The translations under genes were made by a program, and so were the position numbers. A stretch of 64,000 nt of DNA from Paenibacillus xylanilyticus (lineage in GTDB: Bacteria > Bacillota > Bacilli > Paenibacillales > Paenibacillaceae): positions 6,325,501 through 6,389,500 of the forward strand of contig NZ_CP044310.1 in NCBI RefSeq assembly GCF_009664365.1. The letters run 5' to 3'. Within the stretch, counting starts at the first letter, position 1. Each line of letters begins with the position of its first letter. Positions 52,890 through 61,790 of the stretch are shown here, in pieces. The notes beneath the pieces are model-generated. The model was given only the letters and a program-made list of their open reading frames with translations. It had not been told where the DNA came from and ran no database searches.

Positions 52890-53633
52890 ATGGAAAAGGC
52901 TGTGATTCCGATTGTAATGAAAAGAGACAAATGGACTCAGTATCGCATACTCCGTAAGGGCCCTTCTCTTGCCAAACGACTGCCTAAGACGCGGCTGCTT
53001 CGAAAGAACAATTTAACGAAGATGCTGAACCAATATCAAAGCGTCGTTGTGAAGCCTCGCAACGGACGTTACGGAAGAGATATCCTGTTCATTCATCGAA
53101 AAGGTACAAAATCCATACGTATTCAACATGAGGACCATGTTACTACCATGAAAGACACGAATCAGTTACTTCAATTGTTTCATAACAAAGACAAGGATCA
53201 TGGATATGTCGTCCAAAGACGTTTGCAGCTTGCCCAGATTCAAGATCGACCCTTCGATATCCGCATTATGGTTCAACGCAAAAAAAATCCTTCATCCCCC
53301 TGGAACGTGACAGGTTCATACGCAAAAGTTGCAGAGCAAGGATACTGTGTCACGAATGTGACCAGCCGCACCATCCCCGTGCTAAAAGCATTAAAATTAG
53401 CTCATATTGGAGACCGAAGCTTACTTGTTAAGGCGGAACGAATTGCCCTGCTGGCTGCCAAACGACTGGGAGAGCACTACCCCAAGCTTAGACAGGTGGG
53501 TTTCGATATAGGCATCGACAGGAAGCGTCGGATTTGGATCATTGAAGGTAATTATAGACCAGACCTGCGCCCTTTCCGGCATGTACAAGATTCCTCGATG
53601 TATCACAGAATAATATGGTATAAGGAGCATTGA
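52890..53633 (+). CDS. YheC/YheD-family ATP-grasp protein
   Basis: A 247-residue ATP-grasp protein of the endospore-coat-associated YheC/YheD group. VVVKPRNGRYGRDILFI is the ATP-binding lysine/glycine loop, PFDIRIMVQ and GFDIGIDRKRRIWIIEGNYRPDL the metal-binding end. The family is common and multi-copy in Paenibacillus and Bacillus and associated with the spore coat. The small size (YheC/D are about 360-450) suggests only the catalytic domain. No clear ribosome binding site before ATG 52890; the GTG or ATG just downstream are alternatives. Confidence 0.8.
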   Translation: MEKAVIPIVMKRDKWTQYRILRKGPSLAKRLPKTRLLRKNNLTKMLNQYQSVVVKPRNGRYGRDILFIHRKGTKSIRIQHEDHVTTMKDTNQLLQLFHNKDKDHGYVVQRRLQLAQIQDRPFDIRIMVQRKKNPSSPWNVTGSYAKVAEQGYCVTNVTSRTIPVLKALKLAHIGDRSLLVKAERIALLAAKRLGEHYPKLRQVGFDIGIDRKRRIWIIEGNYRPDLRPFRHVQDSSMYHRIIWYKEH

Positions 53634-53639
53634 AGCAAA

Positions 53640-53690
53640 AAAGAAAGGTGACCCACCTTGTAGCTTGGGCAGGTCGCCTCTTTAATTTTG
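53640..53690. terminator. Bidirectional terminator-like hairpin
   Basis: AGGTGACC (53646-53653) pairs with GGTCGCCT (53672-53679), one G·U. A T-rich tract follows on each side. It lies between the convergent YheC/D and 110-aa genes. Confidence 0.65.
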
Positions 53691-53720
53691 ATCCCTATTC
53701 CCGATCATAATCGGTTTCTG

Positions 53721-54053
53721 TTATTTCTTGCGGCGTTTAGCAGCACTTATTACGCGTGTCACTTGGAATCTATTTACCCCGACTTGTATAATAGCGAACT
53801 GGCTGTATGAAGTACCCGAAGAAGTATACGGTTCGGCTTCAACATTTCCACTCGGTGTTCTAACCGTTGCCGTTATTCTAGTCACCAGGCAGGCCCCGCG
53901 ACTAGACGCTCTCCACGTCTCATCACGCTGAACACTATAATTGTCATCAGCACAAAAGATGGATGCATACTCTACTCTCCCAACGGCATTATACGGAGTG
54001 GAGTTAACGATCTGAACAAGATCATAGCCAGCTCCAGGTCTTCTATTTCCCAT
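53721..54053 (-). CDS. Small protein of unknown function, 110 aa
   Basis: I do not recognise it. No signal peptide. The sequence is rich in V, T, S and Y and looks beta-rich: GYDLVQIVNSTPYNAVGRV, a YASIFCADDNYSV segment, a second Cys (GACLVT), then TSYSQFAIIQV and a basic RRKK tail. Two cysteines could form a disulfide. AAAGGAGG lies 8 nt before the ATG at 54053; the open frame extends to 54209 but without homology or ribosome binding site. Codon use is like the neighbours'. It is monocistronic. It may be a spore- or surface-associated small protein (speculation). Confidence 0.65.
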   Translation of the reverse strand: MGNRRPGAGYDLVQIVNSTPYNAVGRVEYASIFCADDNYSVQRDETWRASSRGACLVTRITATVRTPSGNVEAEPYTSSGTSYSQFAIIQVGVNRFQVTRVISAAKRRKK

Positions 54054-54191
54054 TCTCAAAACCTCCTTTGTTATTGATAGTTTTATTAAATGCAATAGGA
54101 GAGCTTTTAGTGAGGTATAAAAGTGGACAAGAAACAAAAAGTACGTTTGTCCGATCGTCACCGCATGGACATGGCAGCTTACTAGATTGAT

Positions 54192-54229
54192 TAAAATAAA
54201 AAGAACCACCCGTAATTAACAGGTGGTTC
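54192..54229 (-). terminator. Intrinsic terminator of the 5'-nucleotidase gene
   Basis: GAACCACC pairs with GGTGGTTC (54229-54222/54210-54203), followed by CTTTTTATTTT on the minus strand. Confidence 0.8.
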
Positions 54230-54348
54230 GAGGACTATAGATTTAATATAGCAATTCATTTTGAAACATTTATCTGACATGCAAACCTTCTATTAACAAA
54301 TACTTTTCTATGCTTTGCGAGGCTTATATGGTTTGAATACGTTCTATA

Positions 54349-56472
54349 TTATGAAGCTTTTGCTGCCACTGCTTTTTGAATGAGAGCTTTGGCATCGTTA
54401 TTGGAGAGGCCTTGTTTTGGCTCGAGTGAATTGTTCTCTGCCGCTTCAAGAATACCTTGCTCAATCAATTGTGCCAAGGATTTAACTGCATAGGCAGATA
54501 CGGATTTACCATCTTTGTAACCAGCAATAATGGCAGTAGCCTCTTTATCCAAGGCTGGATTTTTCAACAATTTAGCAAGAATAGTAGCTGCTTCTTCACG
54601 AGTAATATTACGGTCAGGATTGAAGTTGCCGCCAAAGCCTTGAATGAATCCAGCGTGAGCAGCTTCAGCGATGGCATCTGCATATGCCGCGTCAGCAGCC
54701 ACATCCTTGAATGCAGGTGCTGTAGCAACTTCGTTTAGTTTCAACATGTCTACTAGCGCACTTACAAATTCAGCACGTGAAATGAATTCTATTGTTACCG
54801 GTGTTTCTGGTTGCTCTGCAGGTGCAGCGATGTTCGTAATGCGTCCTTCTGTTTTCGCTTGAATCGCGCCGCCTTTATATGCATCTACAATATATTGATA
54901 GAATACATCCAGATCGATAGGACCGGCCAGGGATGATTTAGCATCCACCAGTACTTTATAGTTATCTCCACCTGCTGCCATAAAGTTGTTCACTACAGCT
55001 GTATATGTTTTGGCAGGATCAATAGCAGTACCATCTTCAAGGCTAAGACTAGTTACACGTTCCTCAACTGGCTTATTGAAATCTGCTGTATATTTTAAAC
55101 CAGAGATTTGTAGTGTTTTGGTGTTTGGCGTACCATCCGCATTGGTTCCCCATTGTTGTTCCAACAAGGTTTGAATTTGCTCACCTGTCAGCTCCAGTTT
55201 TACTAGAGTATTGCCAAACGGTTGGATTTTAGCAAGATCAGCAAAAGTCACATCGCCTTCTGGCAGATCTGCACGAATACCACCTGGGTTCATAAATGCA
55301 AAGTCAGCTTCGCTTGCGTTATCCCCGAAGTCGGCTTGACGCATTGCATCCGCAATGAGGTTCCCCAGAGGTGCTTCGTTATTGTAGGCATCTGTGCGAG
55401 TGATAGAACCATCTGTTGTACCCACTGGCTTGGTTAGCTCAGGATGCTTGTCCAATGATTTTTTTATAATTGCCAAAGATTCAGGGTCTTCTTTTACACC
55501 CTCTTGGAAAGTTGTTGTCACTGTAGCTGATTTTTCAGTTACATCCCCAGTCGTCGGGTCGATCATCAACTTAATATCTTCAAATGCTGTACCATAAGAA
55601 TACGCTTGAACAATCAATTTTCCATTCACTTCACCGTTAGCCAAAGCGTGATTGTCACCTGCAACGATGACGTCAACAGGAGAGTCTGCTGGCAGAGCTT
55701 TTGCCAAATCAGCTGCTTCTCCAGTAGTTACGCCTTCTTTGGTTGTTGCTGGGTCATGCGCCAGAACGATGATCGTTTCAACACCTTGATCTTGCAATTC
55801 TTTAGAATATTTATTAACCGCTTCCACTTCTTCTTCAGCACTTAAGAAACGCACGCCTGCTGTACCCGATGGGGAAACTTTAGCCGGTGTAGATTTCGTC
55901 ACCAATCCGATAAATCCGATTTTGACGCCGCCTACTTCTTTAATCACATATGGTTTAATTAACGTTTTGCCCGTGGCAGTCTCGATGACATTTGCATTTA
56001 CATAATCAAATTTTGCTCCAGCATGAGTCACTTTGCCTTCTTTTGGATCAAGGCCACCAAAGATTTGTGCTTTTAATGCAGCAATCCCTTGGTCGAACTC
56101 ATGGTTGCCAAGAGAACCTACATCGAAGCCCATCATGTTCATCCATTCCATCGTAGGCTCATCACGATCCAAAGAAGAAACTGGCGCTGATGCACCAACA
56201 GAGTCTCCATTATGGAAGAGTAGGGAGTTTTCATATTTGGCTTGAGCTTCTTTCAGATATGTAGCTAGAATTGGAGCTGTTCCTGCCTTTTTATCACCAA
56301 CCATTGATGTGGTATCGAGCTGACCATGCAGGTCATTAATTCCGATCAAGTGTACTTCTACATCTGTGCCTGCAGCAGAGACAGGACCTACCGCACCGAA
56401 TAGTTGAGAAAGTAATAGTGCAGTCGTTGCCACACGAATGGTGCTTTTCCCCAAAACTTTTTTCCATGACAT
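54349..56472 (-). CDS. Surface 5'-nucleotidase/phosphoesterase with SLH domains
   Basis: A 707-residue exported enzyme. A signal peptide ends at about 34. The metallophosphatase domain (about 39-270) has GINDLHG and GNHEFDQG (metal ligands), and a 5'_nucleotid_C domain follows (about 345-510). The C-terminus (about 570-700) carries two to three SLH repeats (AEAAHAGFIQGFGGNFNPDRNITREEAA and others) that anchor it to pyruvylated wall polymer. It should release phosphate and nucleosides from extracellular nucleotides or 2',3'-cyclic nucleotides. UshA/YfkN-type. GGAGAGGGG precedes the ATG. Confidence 0.93.
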   Translation of the reverse strand: MSWKKVLGKSTIRVATTALLLSQLFGAVGPVSAAGTDVEVHLIGINDLHGQLDTTSMVGDKKAGTAPILATYLKEAQAKYENSLLFHNGDSVGASAPVSSLDRDEPTMEWMNMMGFDVGSLGNHEFDQGIAALKAQIFGGLDPKEGKVTHAGAKFDYVNANVIETATGKTLIKPYVIKEVGGVKIGFIGLVTKSTPAKVSPSGTAGVRFLSAEEEVEAVNKYSKELQDQGVETIIVLAHDPATTKEGVTTGEAADLAKALPADSPVDVIVAGDNHALANGEVNGKLIVQAYSYGTAFEDIKLMIDPTTGDVTEKSATVTTTFQEGVKEDPESLAIIKKSLDKHPELTKPVGTTDGSITRTDAYNNEAPLGNLIADAMRQADFGDNASEADFAFMNPGGIRADLPEGDVTFADLAKIQPFGNTLVKLELTGEQIQTLLEQQWGTNADGTPNTKTLQISGLKYTADFNKPVEERVTSLSLEDGTAIDPAKTYTAVVNNFMAAGGDNYKVLVDAKSSLAGPIDLDVFYQYIVDAYKGGAIQAKTEGRITNIAAPAEQPETPVTIEFISRAEFVSALVDMLKLNEVATAPAFKDVAADAAYADAIAEAAHAGFIQGFGGNFNPDRNITREEAATILAKLLKNPALDKEATAIIAGYKDGKSVSAYAVKSLAQLIEQGILEAAENNSLEPKQGLSNNDAKALIQKAVAAKAS

Positions 56473-56602
56473 GAGTTAAAAAACCCCTCTCCAATTTCTG
56501 ATCCTGAGATATTTTAACATAAACCAAGTCATAAAAATCGCGAATACTATCAAATGGATGTAAAAATTTTGGAAGATTGATAGAGAAGGAAGCGGGTCTA
56601 TT

Positions 56603-57880
56603 TTATTGGAAGATGACAAACTTCAAGTTCTTTTCTTTTAAGTGTTTTAGAATAGCGGGCAGTGCTTCTAGTGTGTTCTTGTTCTCGTGCAGCACATATA
56701 CGCCCCCAGCAGCTTCCACCTGGTGAAAGTATCGAATGATGTCCTCTGGCTTCTTCGCATTCCAGTCCTCTGGATCCCGATTCCATAGGAGAGTCTTCAT
56801 ATTCAACTTCTTGACCTCGGAGACAAGTTCGTTGTTTATCGCACCGTATGGTGGCCGGAACAATGTAACCGTATTATGCGTCAGTGATTCTATAACGCTG
56901 TTTGTCTTCGACAAGCTTTCGCTCTGATCCTGAGGAGTAGCTTTCGGAAGCAAACTGTGATCCCAGGAATGATTTCCGATCCCCATTCCATGTTCACTCG
57001 CATAGATAACGGCGTCCCGATTGCGTTCCACCTTCTGCCCTACGAATAAGAATGTTGCCGCTACCTTCTGTTCTGTCAGAATGTCCACAAACTGCTTCGT
57101 AAGCGCTGAAGGTCCATCATCAAAGGTTAAAGCCACATACCCCTTCGGTAAACCAAAGAAGGACTCCTTTTCATCAATATCGATGACTTCAACGAATGCT
57201 TGATTGGTACTAGGCCGATCCGATACTTGAGATATGACCAATTGTTCCGTTCTCGCAGCCGCATCGGTGACTTTGGACTTGTATGTATTGCTTATAGATA
57301 CAGGATCCACCGCTGATTTTGGAGCATCTGTCTTTTCCTCTGCCTGTGCCACTCCGACTGGACTGCTAAATGAATCTGCAGAGTTGTCATTCCCTTTCGA
57401 AGTGATAGATAGAACAATCAGCAAGCCGGCAGTGAACAGAAACAGAACGAGTATCTTAGGCATGTGTACAGAGAATTGCCGCAGGAGATGCGTCCGCTGC
57501 TGAGCGGGTTCCTCTATGCTGTCTCCCTGCCCTCCATCTTCCATCACTACGGACGGAAAGTTCCTGATCCGCTTTATTTCATTTATGTATGCTTCACTGC
57601 ACGCAAAATACTGCACATCCCGGGAAACATCTGTGGATCTGGTTATGGAACTATACAAGGTATTTCGGTAAGGATCCCACTTGGCATAAGGAGAGAGTCT
57701 GATCCTGTCTCCGTTCATGGGCTGTAACACTTCAAGTCCAATATATGTAAACTCATCAATAACCATTTCGTATGTAGCTTGCCTATCATCTTGGGTCACA
57801 ACGACCGTGATCTGATGTACACCATCCGCGGTCTTCCCAAGCGATAACAGCTCTATTACCTGCGTAATGTATGTCTCCAT
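56603..57880 (-). CDS. Membrane-anchored polysaccharide deacetylase (CE4)
   Basis: A 425-residue protein. Residues 1-140 are predicted cytoplasmic with no match; a single membrane helix lies at 142-160. The CE4 domain spans about 245-420: TFDDGP at 252-257, HSWDH at 304-308 (zinc ligands), and RPPYG around 350. All catalytic motifs are present. It probably deacetylates peptidoglycan or a wall polysaccharide outside the cell. The unusual cytoplasmic N-terminus may sense or scaffold. The gene follows a coiled-coil gene by 34 nt, and the two are probably one operon. AGAGAGGA precedes the ATG. Confidence 0.88.
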   Translation of the reverse strand: METYITQVIELLSLGKTADGVHQITVVVTQDDRQATYEMVIDEFTYIGLEVLQPMNGDRIRLSPYAKWDPYRNTLYSSITRSTDVSRDVQYFACSEAYINEIKRIRNFPSVVMEDGGQGDSIEEPAQQRTHLLRQFSVHMPKILVLFLFTAGLLIVLSITSKGNDNSADSFSSPVGVAQAEEKTDAPKSAVDPVSISNTYKSKVTDAAARTEQLVISQVSDRPSTNQAFVEVIDIDEKESFFGLPKGYVALTFDDGPSALTKQFVDILTEQKVAATFLFVGQKVERNRDAVIYASEHGMGIGNHSWDHSLLPKATPQDQSESLSKTNSVIESLTHNTVTLFRPPYGAINNELVSEVKKLNMKTLLWNRDPEDWNAKKPEDIIRYFHQVEAAGGVYVLHENKNTLEALPAILKHLKEKNLKFVIFQ

Positions 57881-57914
57881 ACCACTCGTCCTCTCTTCCG
57901 ATCAGACATCACTT

Positions 57915-58637
57915 TTAATCGTTTGGAGATTCCTCGGTTTTCCCAGCGTTCGATGCAAACGGAGATGTCAGTCTGTTCGTAAAGTCATTTACCACATTAA
58001 GCAGATGCGTTTTCTCCTGGCGAAGAGTATCGAATTTCTGCTTCATTTGAGTGAGCTCGGATTCAGATCTTACATTCTTCTCCTCAAGCTCGCTGATTCT
58101 CTTATTCTTATCGGTAATCATCTCATTGTGTTTCTGAAGCAGGCCAGCATAATTCTGGCGTTCGAGTTCAATGACACCTTTTAGCTCCTCATTTTGACCA
58201 GACATATTCGATTGGAGCTCCCGATAGTCTTCCAGCATCTGATCAACCTTCAAGTTCTTATCGGCCAATTTCCGCTCCAGCTCCAAAATGCTCTTCTCCC
58301 GCTCCTCAATGACCTTGCCCAAGTTCTTTAGATCTCTGTTCAAGCGATCATTTTGTCCGTTCGCATGGTTTAGTCGATCCTGTACATCGTTATGGCTCAT
58401 CTCGACATGCTGCTTATCCTTAATCATCTGCTCTACGGCGAACAATAGATCAAGCGAGCTTTTGTCCATATGGGCCTTATTTATTAAAACAGAACCTGAA
58501 TGCTCTTCCTTTACTTCGGAAGTAGTCGAATTTTGTGAACCTTCCTCTTGCGGCTCGTCCAAGTCCCTCTTTATGCCAAGGTCCTCTCTCGATTGCTGCT
58601 CAAGTCTACTCTTCTTCTTTTGGAACGGTGAAAACAT
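57915..58637 (-). CDS. Coiled-coil protein of unknown function
   Basis: A 240-residue acidic protein with a heptad-like coiled coil from about 65 to 225 (SSLDLLFAVEQMIKDKQHVE then repeated E, L, K, Q). The first ~50 residues and last ~15 are disordered and charged. No transmembrane segment. It is just upstream of the membrane-anchored deacetylase gene and may bind the deacetylase's cytoplasmic N-terminal region as a scaffold (inference from proximity). AAGGTGA precedes the ATG. Confidence 0.78.
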   Translation of the reverse strand: MFSPFQKKKSRLEQQSREDLGIKRDLDEPQEEGSQNSTTSEVKEEHSGSVLINKAHMDKSSLDLLFAVEQMIKDKQHVEMSHNDVQDRLNHANGQNDRLNRDLKNLGKVIEEREKSILELERKLADKNLKVDQMLEDYRELQSNMSGQNEELKGVIELERQNYAGLLQKHNEMITDKNKRISELEEKNVRSESELTQMKQKFDTLRQEKTHLLNVVNDFTNRLTSPFASNAGKTEESPND

Positions 58638-58766
58638 ATATTAAATCACCTTTTCTAAGAAAATGTTGATAAATGTCGATTCATGAAATATTACTGCATA
58701 TTAATTATCGGAAATTCACTTGTATTTCTTAATATGTTCAATAATATTTACAAGTTCTGAGCGCAG

Positions 58767-58799
58767 AAAAAAGAGACGTGGATATCGCTCCATCGTCTC
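58767..58799 (-). terminator. Intrinsic terminator of the 122-aa gene
   Basis: GAGACG pairs with CGTCTC (58799-58794/58778-58773) with an inner TGGA/TCCA helix. Six T follow on the minus strand. Confidence 0.75.
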
Positions 58800-58815
58800 T
58801 GACTTTTAACCTAAA

Positions 58816-59184
58816 TTACTTTTTTTCTTCTTGTGCGGTGGCTTCTCCGCCTATGAAACAGAGAATCTCTATATCATCAATCTCGATCATCTTATCCTTT
58901 TCTGCATCGTAGTACTCCCCATATAGAAATAGGGACTTATTCTTCCTACTTAATAAATAAGGAATAATTTTCTCACAAAATTCTATAACACTTTGAAACA
59001 TCGATTCAGGGGTAATGCCTGACTTATCGATAACAAGTAGCTCTTTGTGAACAGTAAGGGCAGGGTTGCGATTTAAATGATACAGCCCAAAAGAGGTATT
59101 CTTACGATACTCATCGTAAATGGGTATTTCTATCTTTTCTATGAAATCTCCATCCGTATAATTCAAGGTTAATTTTGCGGTCAT
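58816..59184 (-). CDS. Small protein of unknown function, 122 aa
   Basis: No family recognised. A soluble protein of alpha/beta character with an N-terminal beta region (KLTLNYTDGDFIEKIEIPIY), a helix around SMFQSVIEFCEKIIPYLL and a charged C-terminus ending in KK. Two cysteines are present. AAGGAGA lies best spaced before the second ATG, at 59184. Monocistronic with its own terminator. Its neighbours are the coiled-coil/deacetylase operon downstream and a DUF2306 gene upstream; no functional link is seen. Confidence 0.65.
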   Translation of the reverse strand: MTAKLTLNYTDGDFIEKIEIPIYDEYRKNTSFGLYHLNRNPALTVHKELLVIDKSGITPESMFQSVIEFCEKIIPYLLSRKNKSLFLYGEYYDAEKDKMIEIDDIEILCFIGGEATAQEEKK

Positions 59185-59190
59185 CTCCAT

Positions 59191-59503
59191 TCTCCTTTTT
59201 AAGAATATAGTAAAGCATCCCTCTTAAAGCTCTCGTCGAAGAAACTCTCGAGACTACTTTTTTACGAATGCTAAATTTGCCTTCGAAGCATGGGCTTTAA
59301 ATGGTACCTATGATGTAAGGATTTCGGGCTACTTATGGTACGGTTCACCGTATCACTCTAATGTTGAAATTTAAATTTTCTCGAAGCCTATAAACATCAG
59401 ATATGAATAAATTCCATTAAAATACTCATTCCACCCAACGCAAAATAAAACCGCGCCATGGATGCGCGGTTTTACGGATCGTTTTTGGCATGCCAGTAGT
59501 GAA
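59191..59503 (+). pseudogene. Intergenic stretch with a gene remnant (about 59252-59374)
   Basis: On the plus strand, about 40 codons before a stop at 59374 read coherently: DYFFTNAKFAFEAWALNGTY, then DVRISGYLWYGSPYHSNVEI. An in-frame stop lies a few codons upstream and there is no start or ribosome binding site. It looks like the end of a lost exported or toxin-type gene; family unknown. The remainder is AT-rich and holds the terminator at 59447-59473. Confidence 0.35.
59447..59473. terminator. Intrinsic terminator of the DUF2306 gene
   Basis: AAAACCGCGC pairs with GCGCGGTTTT around a 7-nt loop; functional in both directions. Confidence 0.8.
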
Positions 59504-60130
59504 TCATTGCCGATGCCGCAACCTCATTCTGGAAATCACGGCTTCAATGACGAGCAGATTAGGAATCCAACAAATCCAAGCGACAACCCGAAACGCCGCC
59601 TCGAAATCGCCAAACAGAAGAGCCAGCGGCGCTAACCAGATTCGAAGCGTGACAGCTGCAAAAGTAAGCGCATAACTGCGAAGCATCCATGCTTTATGAG
59701 CTTGGATGTCTTTGGCCATAATTTTTCTCGTAGCAGTAAGCGTAGTCACAACCCACAATACATCGAGCGACATGAACCCAAGCCCGGCAATCCAACCTCC
59801 TGTGGCAAAAACGGATAAATACACACTCACGATCCCACTAACTGTAATCGAAAGAACATATCCATACCCCAATAGGCGATGCCAACGTTTCCTAGCATTT
59901 GTTGGCTTCATAAATAGTTGAAAGGGTCCTATGATCAAGGCAAATATAGCAGTAAAAATATGAATGTATAGTACATATATCCATGGTTTGAGTTCAAAAT
60001 TCGGCTTTTGCAATTTGAAAGAGACAAGTCCGGCATCACTAGCTTTAAGCACGCCATACTGAACAATTGCGTATCCGGCAATCGAAAATGCTAGAATGAG
60101 AACGAGTGCCCGAATCATCTTATTTTCCAT
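59504..60130 (-). CDS. DUF2306-family membrane protein
   Basis: About 208 residues with six to seven predicted membrane helices. It matches DUF2306 by HIFTAIFALIIGPFQLF, the H-R-L-L-G-Y-G-Y motif (WHRLLGYGYVLS) and AHKAWMLRSYALTFAAVTLR; the conserved histidines could bind heme. Family function is unknown. GGAGGAGG precedes the ATG at 60130; the longer frame from 60157 is unlikely. It lies about 120 nt downstream of a short DUF3291-like gene in the same direction. Confidence 0.83.
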   Translation of the reverse strand: MENKMIRALVLILAFSIAGYAIVQYGVLKASDAGLVSFKLQKPNFELKPWIYVLYIHIFTAIFALIIGPFQLFMKPTNARKRWHRLLGYGYVLSITVSGIVSVYLSVFATGGWIAGLGFMSLDVLWVVTTLTATRKIMAKDIQAHKAWMLRSYALTFAAVTLRIWLAPLALLFGDFEAAFRVVAWICWIPNLLVIEAVISRMRLRHRQ

Positions 60131-60253
60131 ATGAATTATCCTCCTCCGTTGATGCACTGTGAAGCTGTTGCCCCCTTAAACCCTATAGTAGCTATAGGAT
60201 CAATACCGATCTTCTCGATTGAGGCACAAGCTTGGGGTTGAAAGGGACGCAAT

Positions 60254-60565
60254 TCACCGCTTGTTCTGGTCCAGTTTCCTGCCGTACTTTTGATGCAAAC
60301 GGATCTTCGCTTCCTCCCAGCAAGGAATAGTATAGGCATCCCCGTGGGCGGCATCAAATTCATCGCCAATTCGGCGTGCGATCCGCATGGCCTTGGCGTG
60401 ATTGCCGTGATTGCGGTATTCCAGCATGCGATCCTTATTCTCCCATACCGACATCGTCCAACCTATTCTCCAATTGTCGCGTGTGAGGTCGGAATGTAGC
60501 AATCCGGCTGCCATATTCAGTTGCTTCGTTGACCGAACGATGTGGTAGATAAAAAACGGGAGCAC
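60254..60565 (-). CDS. Short DUF3291/monooxygenase-like protein
   Basis: 103 residues starting at GTG 60565, which follows AAAGGG by 7 nt. It resembles the C-terminal two thirds of a family (DUF3291-like, antibiotic-biosynthesis-monooxygenase fold) with RSTKQLNMAAGLL, WTMSVWENKDRMLEYRN-HGNHAKAM and PCWEEAKIRLHQKYG. The N-terminal strand that normally precedes it is missing. In an adjacent frame, codons from 60632 continue smoothly into it if one T of the T6 run at 60550-60555 is removed, so it may be frameshifted or 5'-truncated. Low confidence in boundaries. Confidence 0.5.
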   Translation of the reverse strand: MLPFFIYHIVRSTKQLNMAAGLLHSDLTRDNWRIGWTMSVWENKDRMLEYRNHGNHAKAMRIARRIGDEFDAAHGDAYTIPCWEEAKIRLHQKYGRKLDQNKR

Positions 60566-60649
60566 TCACATGCCCTTTACTCGCACTCGTGTCACTGAAA
60601 TCAACAACAAAATCGCCCCTTCCACGAAACATCCATTCTCGGTTTACAA

Positions 60650-61609
60650 TTAGAAATAATACCCCTTCCGAATATCATCTAAAAGGCTAGGATGTACTGG
60701 ATTCCATCCCAAACGCTCCTGCGTCAACGCACTAGACGCCGGATTATCCGTTTTCGTGAAGGGCGCAAGCCATCCGAAATGTTTACCTGCTTCTTCAACT
60801 CCAATGCCTTGGACTGGCAAGTTCAGATGGAGGCCCAAAGCCGTGGCGATCTCTTGAAACGGAACGCCCTCTTCGCTCACCGCATGAAAACGTGACCCTG
60901 CCGGAGCTTGTTCTAAGGCGAGTCTAAACAGACGCGCCGCATCCAGTAGATGCACGGATGGCCAACGGTTGGTTCCGGAGCTTGTATAGGCGGAAAAGCC
61001 CTTCTTGTGAGCGATGTTCACCAGATTTGGAAACAAGCCCGTCTTATCTCCTTCACCGTGTACGATCGGTGGGAGGCGTACAATCGAGGAACGTACCCCC
61101 CGATTCGCCAAATCTAAGGTGGTATGTTCAGAAATGATGCGTAATCCACCTTGGGATTGAGGATCCCCAGCGCTGTCCTCCGTTCCGAGACGGCCGGGAG
61201 TAAGCGTCATCGTAGGCATCGCGACAACAAACGCCCGGTCACCGGCGGGTAAGGCGGTGCCAAGTGTCTCGATGGCTCGCCTGTCGGTCTCAATTGCAGC
61301 CTTCATAAACCGCATTACCACATGACGAGGATTCCCGCCGAATAAAACCTTAAGCCGAGTTGGAAGGCCCGCATGCGAGAACTTGTGGAAGAAGGCCAAA
61401 TGAATGACCCCGTCTACTGCAGCAGCCACTTTGCGCAAGCCTGCTACATCCTCAATCGAACCGATTTGAACCTGGGCACCGAATGCCGTAAGCCGTTTAC
61501 CGGCTTTTTCAGTACGGGCAAGACCAACCACTTGGTGACCGGCATCCAGAAGTTCGCGAACGACCGCCCCTCCGATGAAGCCTGTCGCCCCTGTAACCAA
61601 TACACGCAT
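60650..61609 (-). CDS. NAD(P)-binding epimerase/reductase-like protein
   Basis: About 319 residues, extended SDR/NAD-dependent epimerase family. VTGATGFIGGAVV is the cofactor loop; SIVRLPPIVHGEG and FHAVSEEGVPFQEIA are typical of the atypical SDR group that includes dihydroflavonol-reductase-like enzymes. The classical YxxxK is replaced or shifted, so the substrate is unclear. ATG 61609 is preceded by AAGGGG; a TTG at 61615 is less likely. It is downstream of an AraC regulator gene on the same strand, separated by a terminator. Confidence 0.85.
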   Translation of the reverse strand: MRVLVTGATGFIGGAVVRELLDAGHQVVGLARTEKAGKRLTAFGAQVQIGSIEDVAGLRKVAAAVDGVIHLAFFHKFSHAGLPTRLKVLFGGNPRHVVMRFMKAAIETDRRAIETLGTALPAGDRAFVVAMPTMTLTPGRLGTEDSAGDPQSQGGLRIISEHTTLDLANRGVRSSIVRLPPIVHGEGDKTGLFPNLVNIAHKKGFSAYTSSGTNRWPSVHLLDAARLFRLALEQAPAGSRFHAVSEEGVPFQEIATALGLHLNLPVQGIGVEEAGKHFGWLAPFTKTDNPASSALTQERLGWNPVHPSLLDDIRKGYYF

Positions 61610-61726
61610 TTTCAAAAAGCCCCTTTCCTATCGGTAGAATGTTGACTCTAAGTATAGGGGATTGACCACTGCGGTCCTTGCCTTTTCCGTCAGAGTTTTT
61701 GCCTGATTCAACAGATTCCGCCGCTT

Positions 61727-61762
61727 AAAAAAGAAAAATCCGCTAGGCTCTATGCCCGCGGA
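61727..61762 (-). terminator. Intrinsic terminator of the AraC-type gene
   Basis: TCCGC pairs with GCGGA (61762-61758/61743-61739) with inner GGC/GCC. TTTTTCTTTTTT follows on the minus strand. Confidence 0.8.
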
Positions 61763-61790
61763 AGTTTGAAAAGCCGTTTACGTGTGCGTT

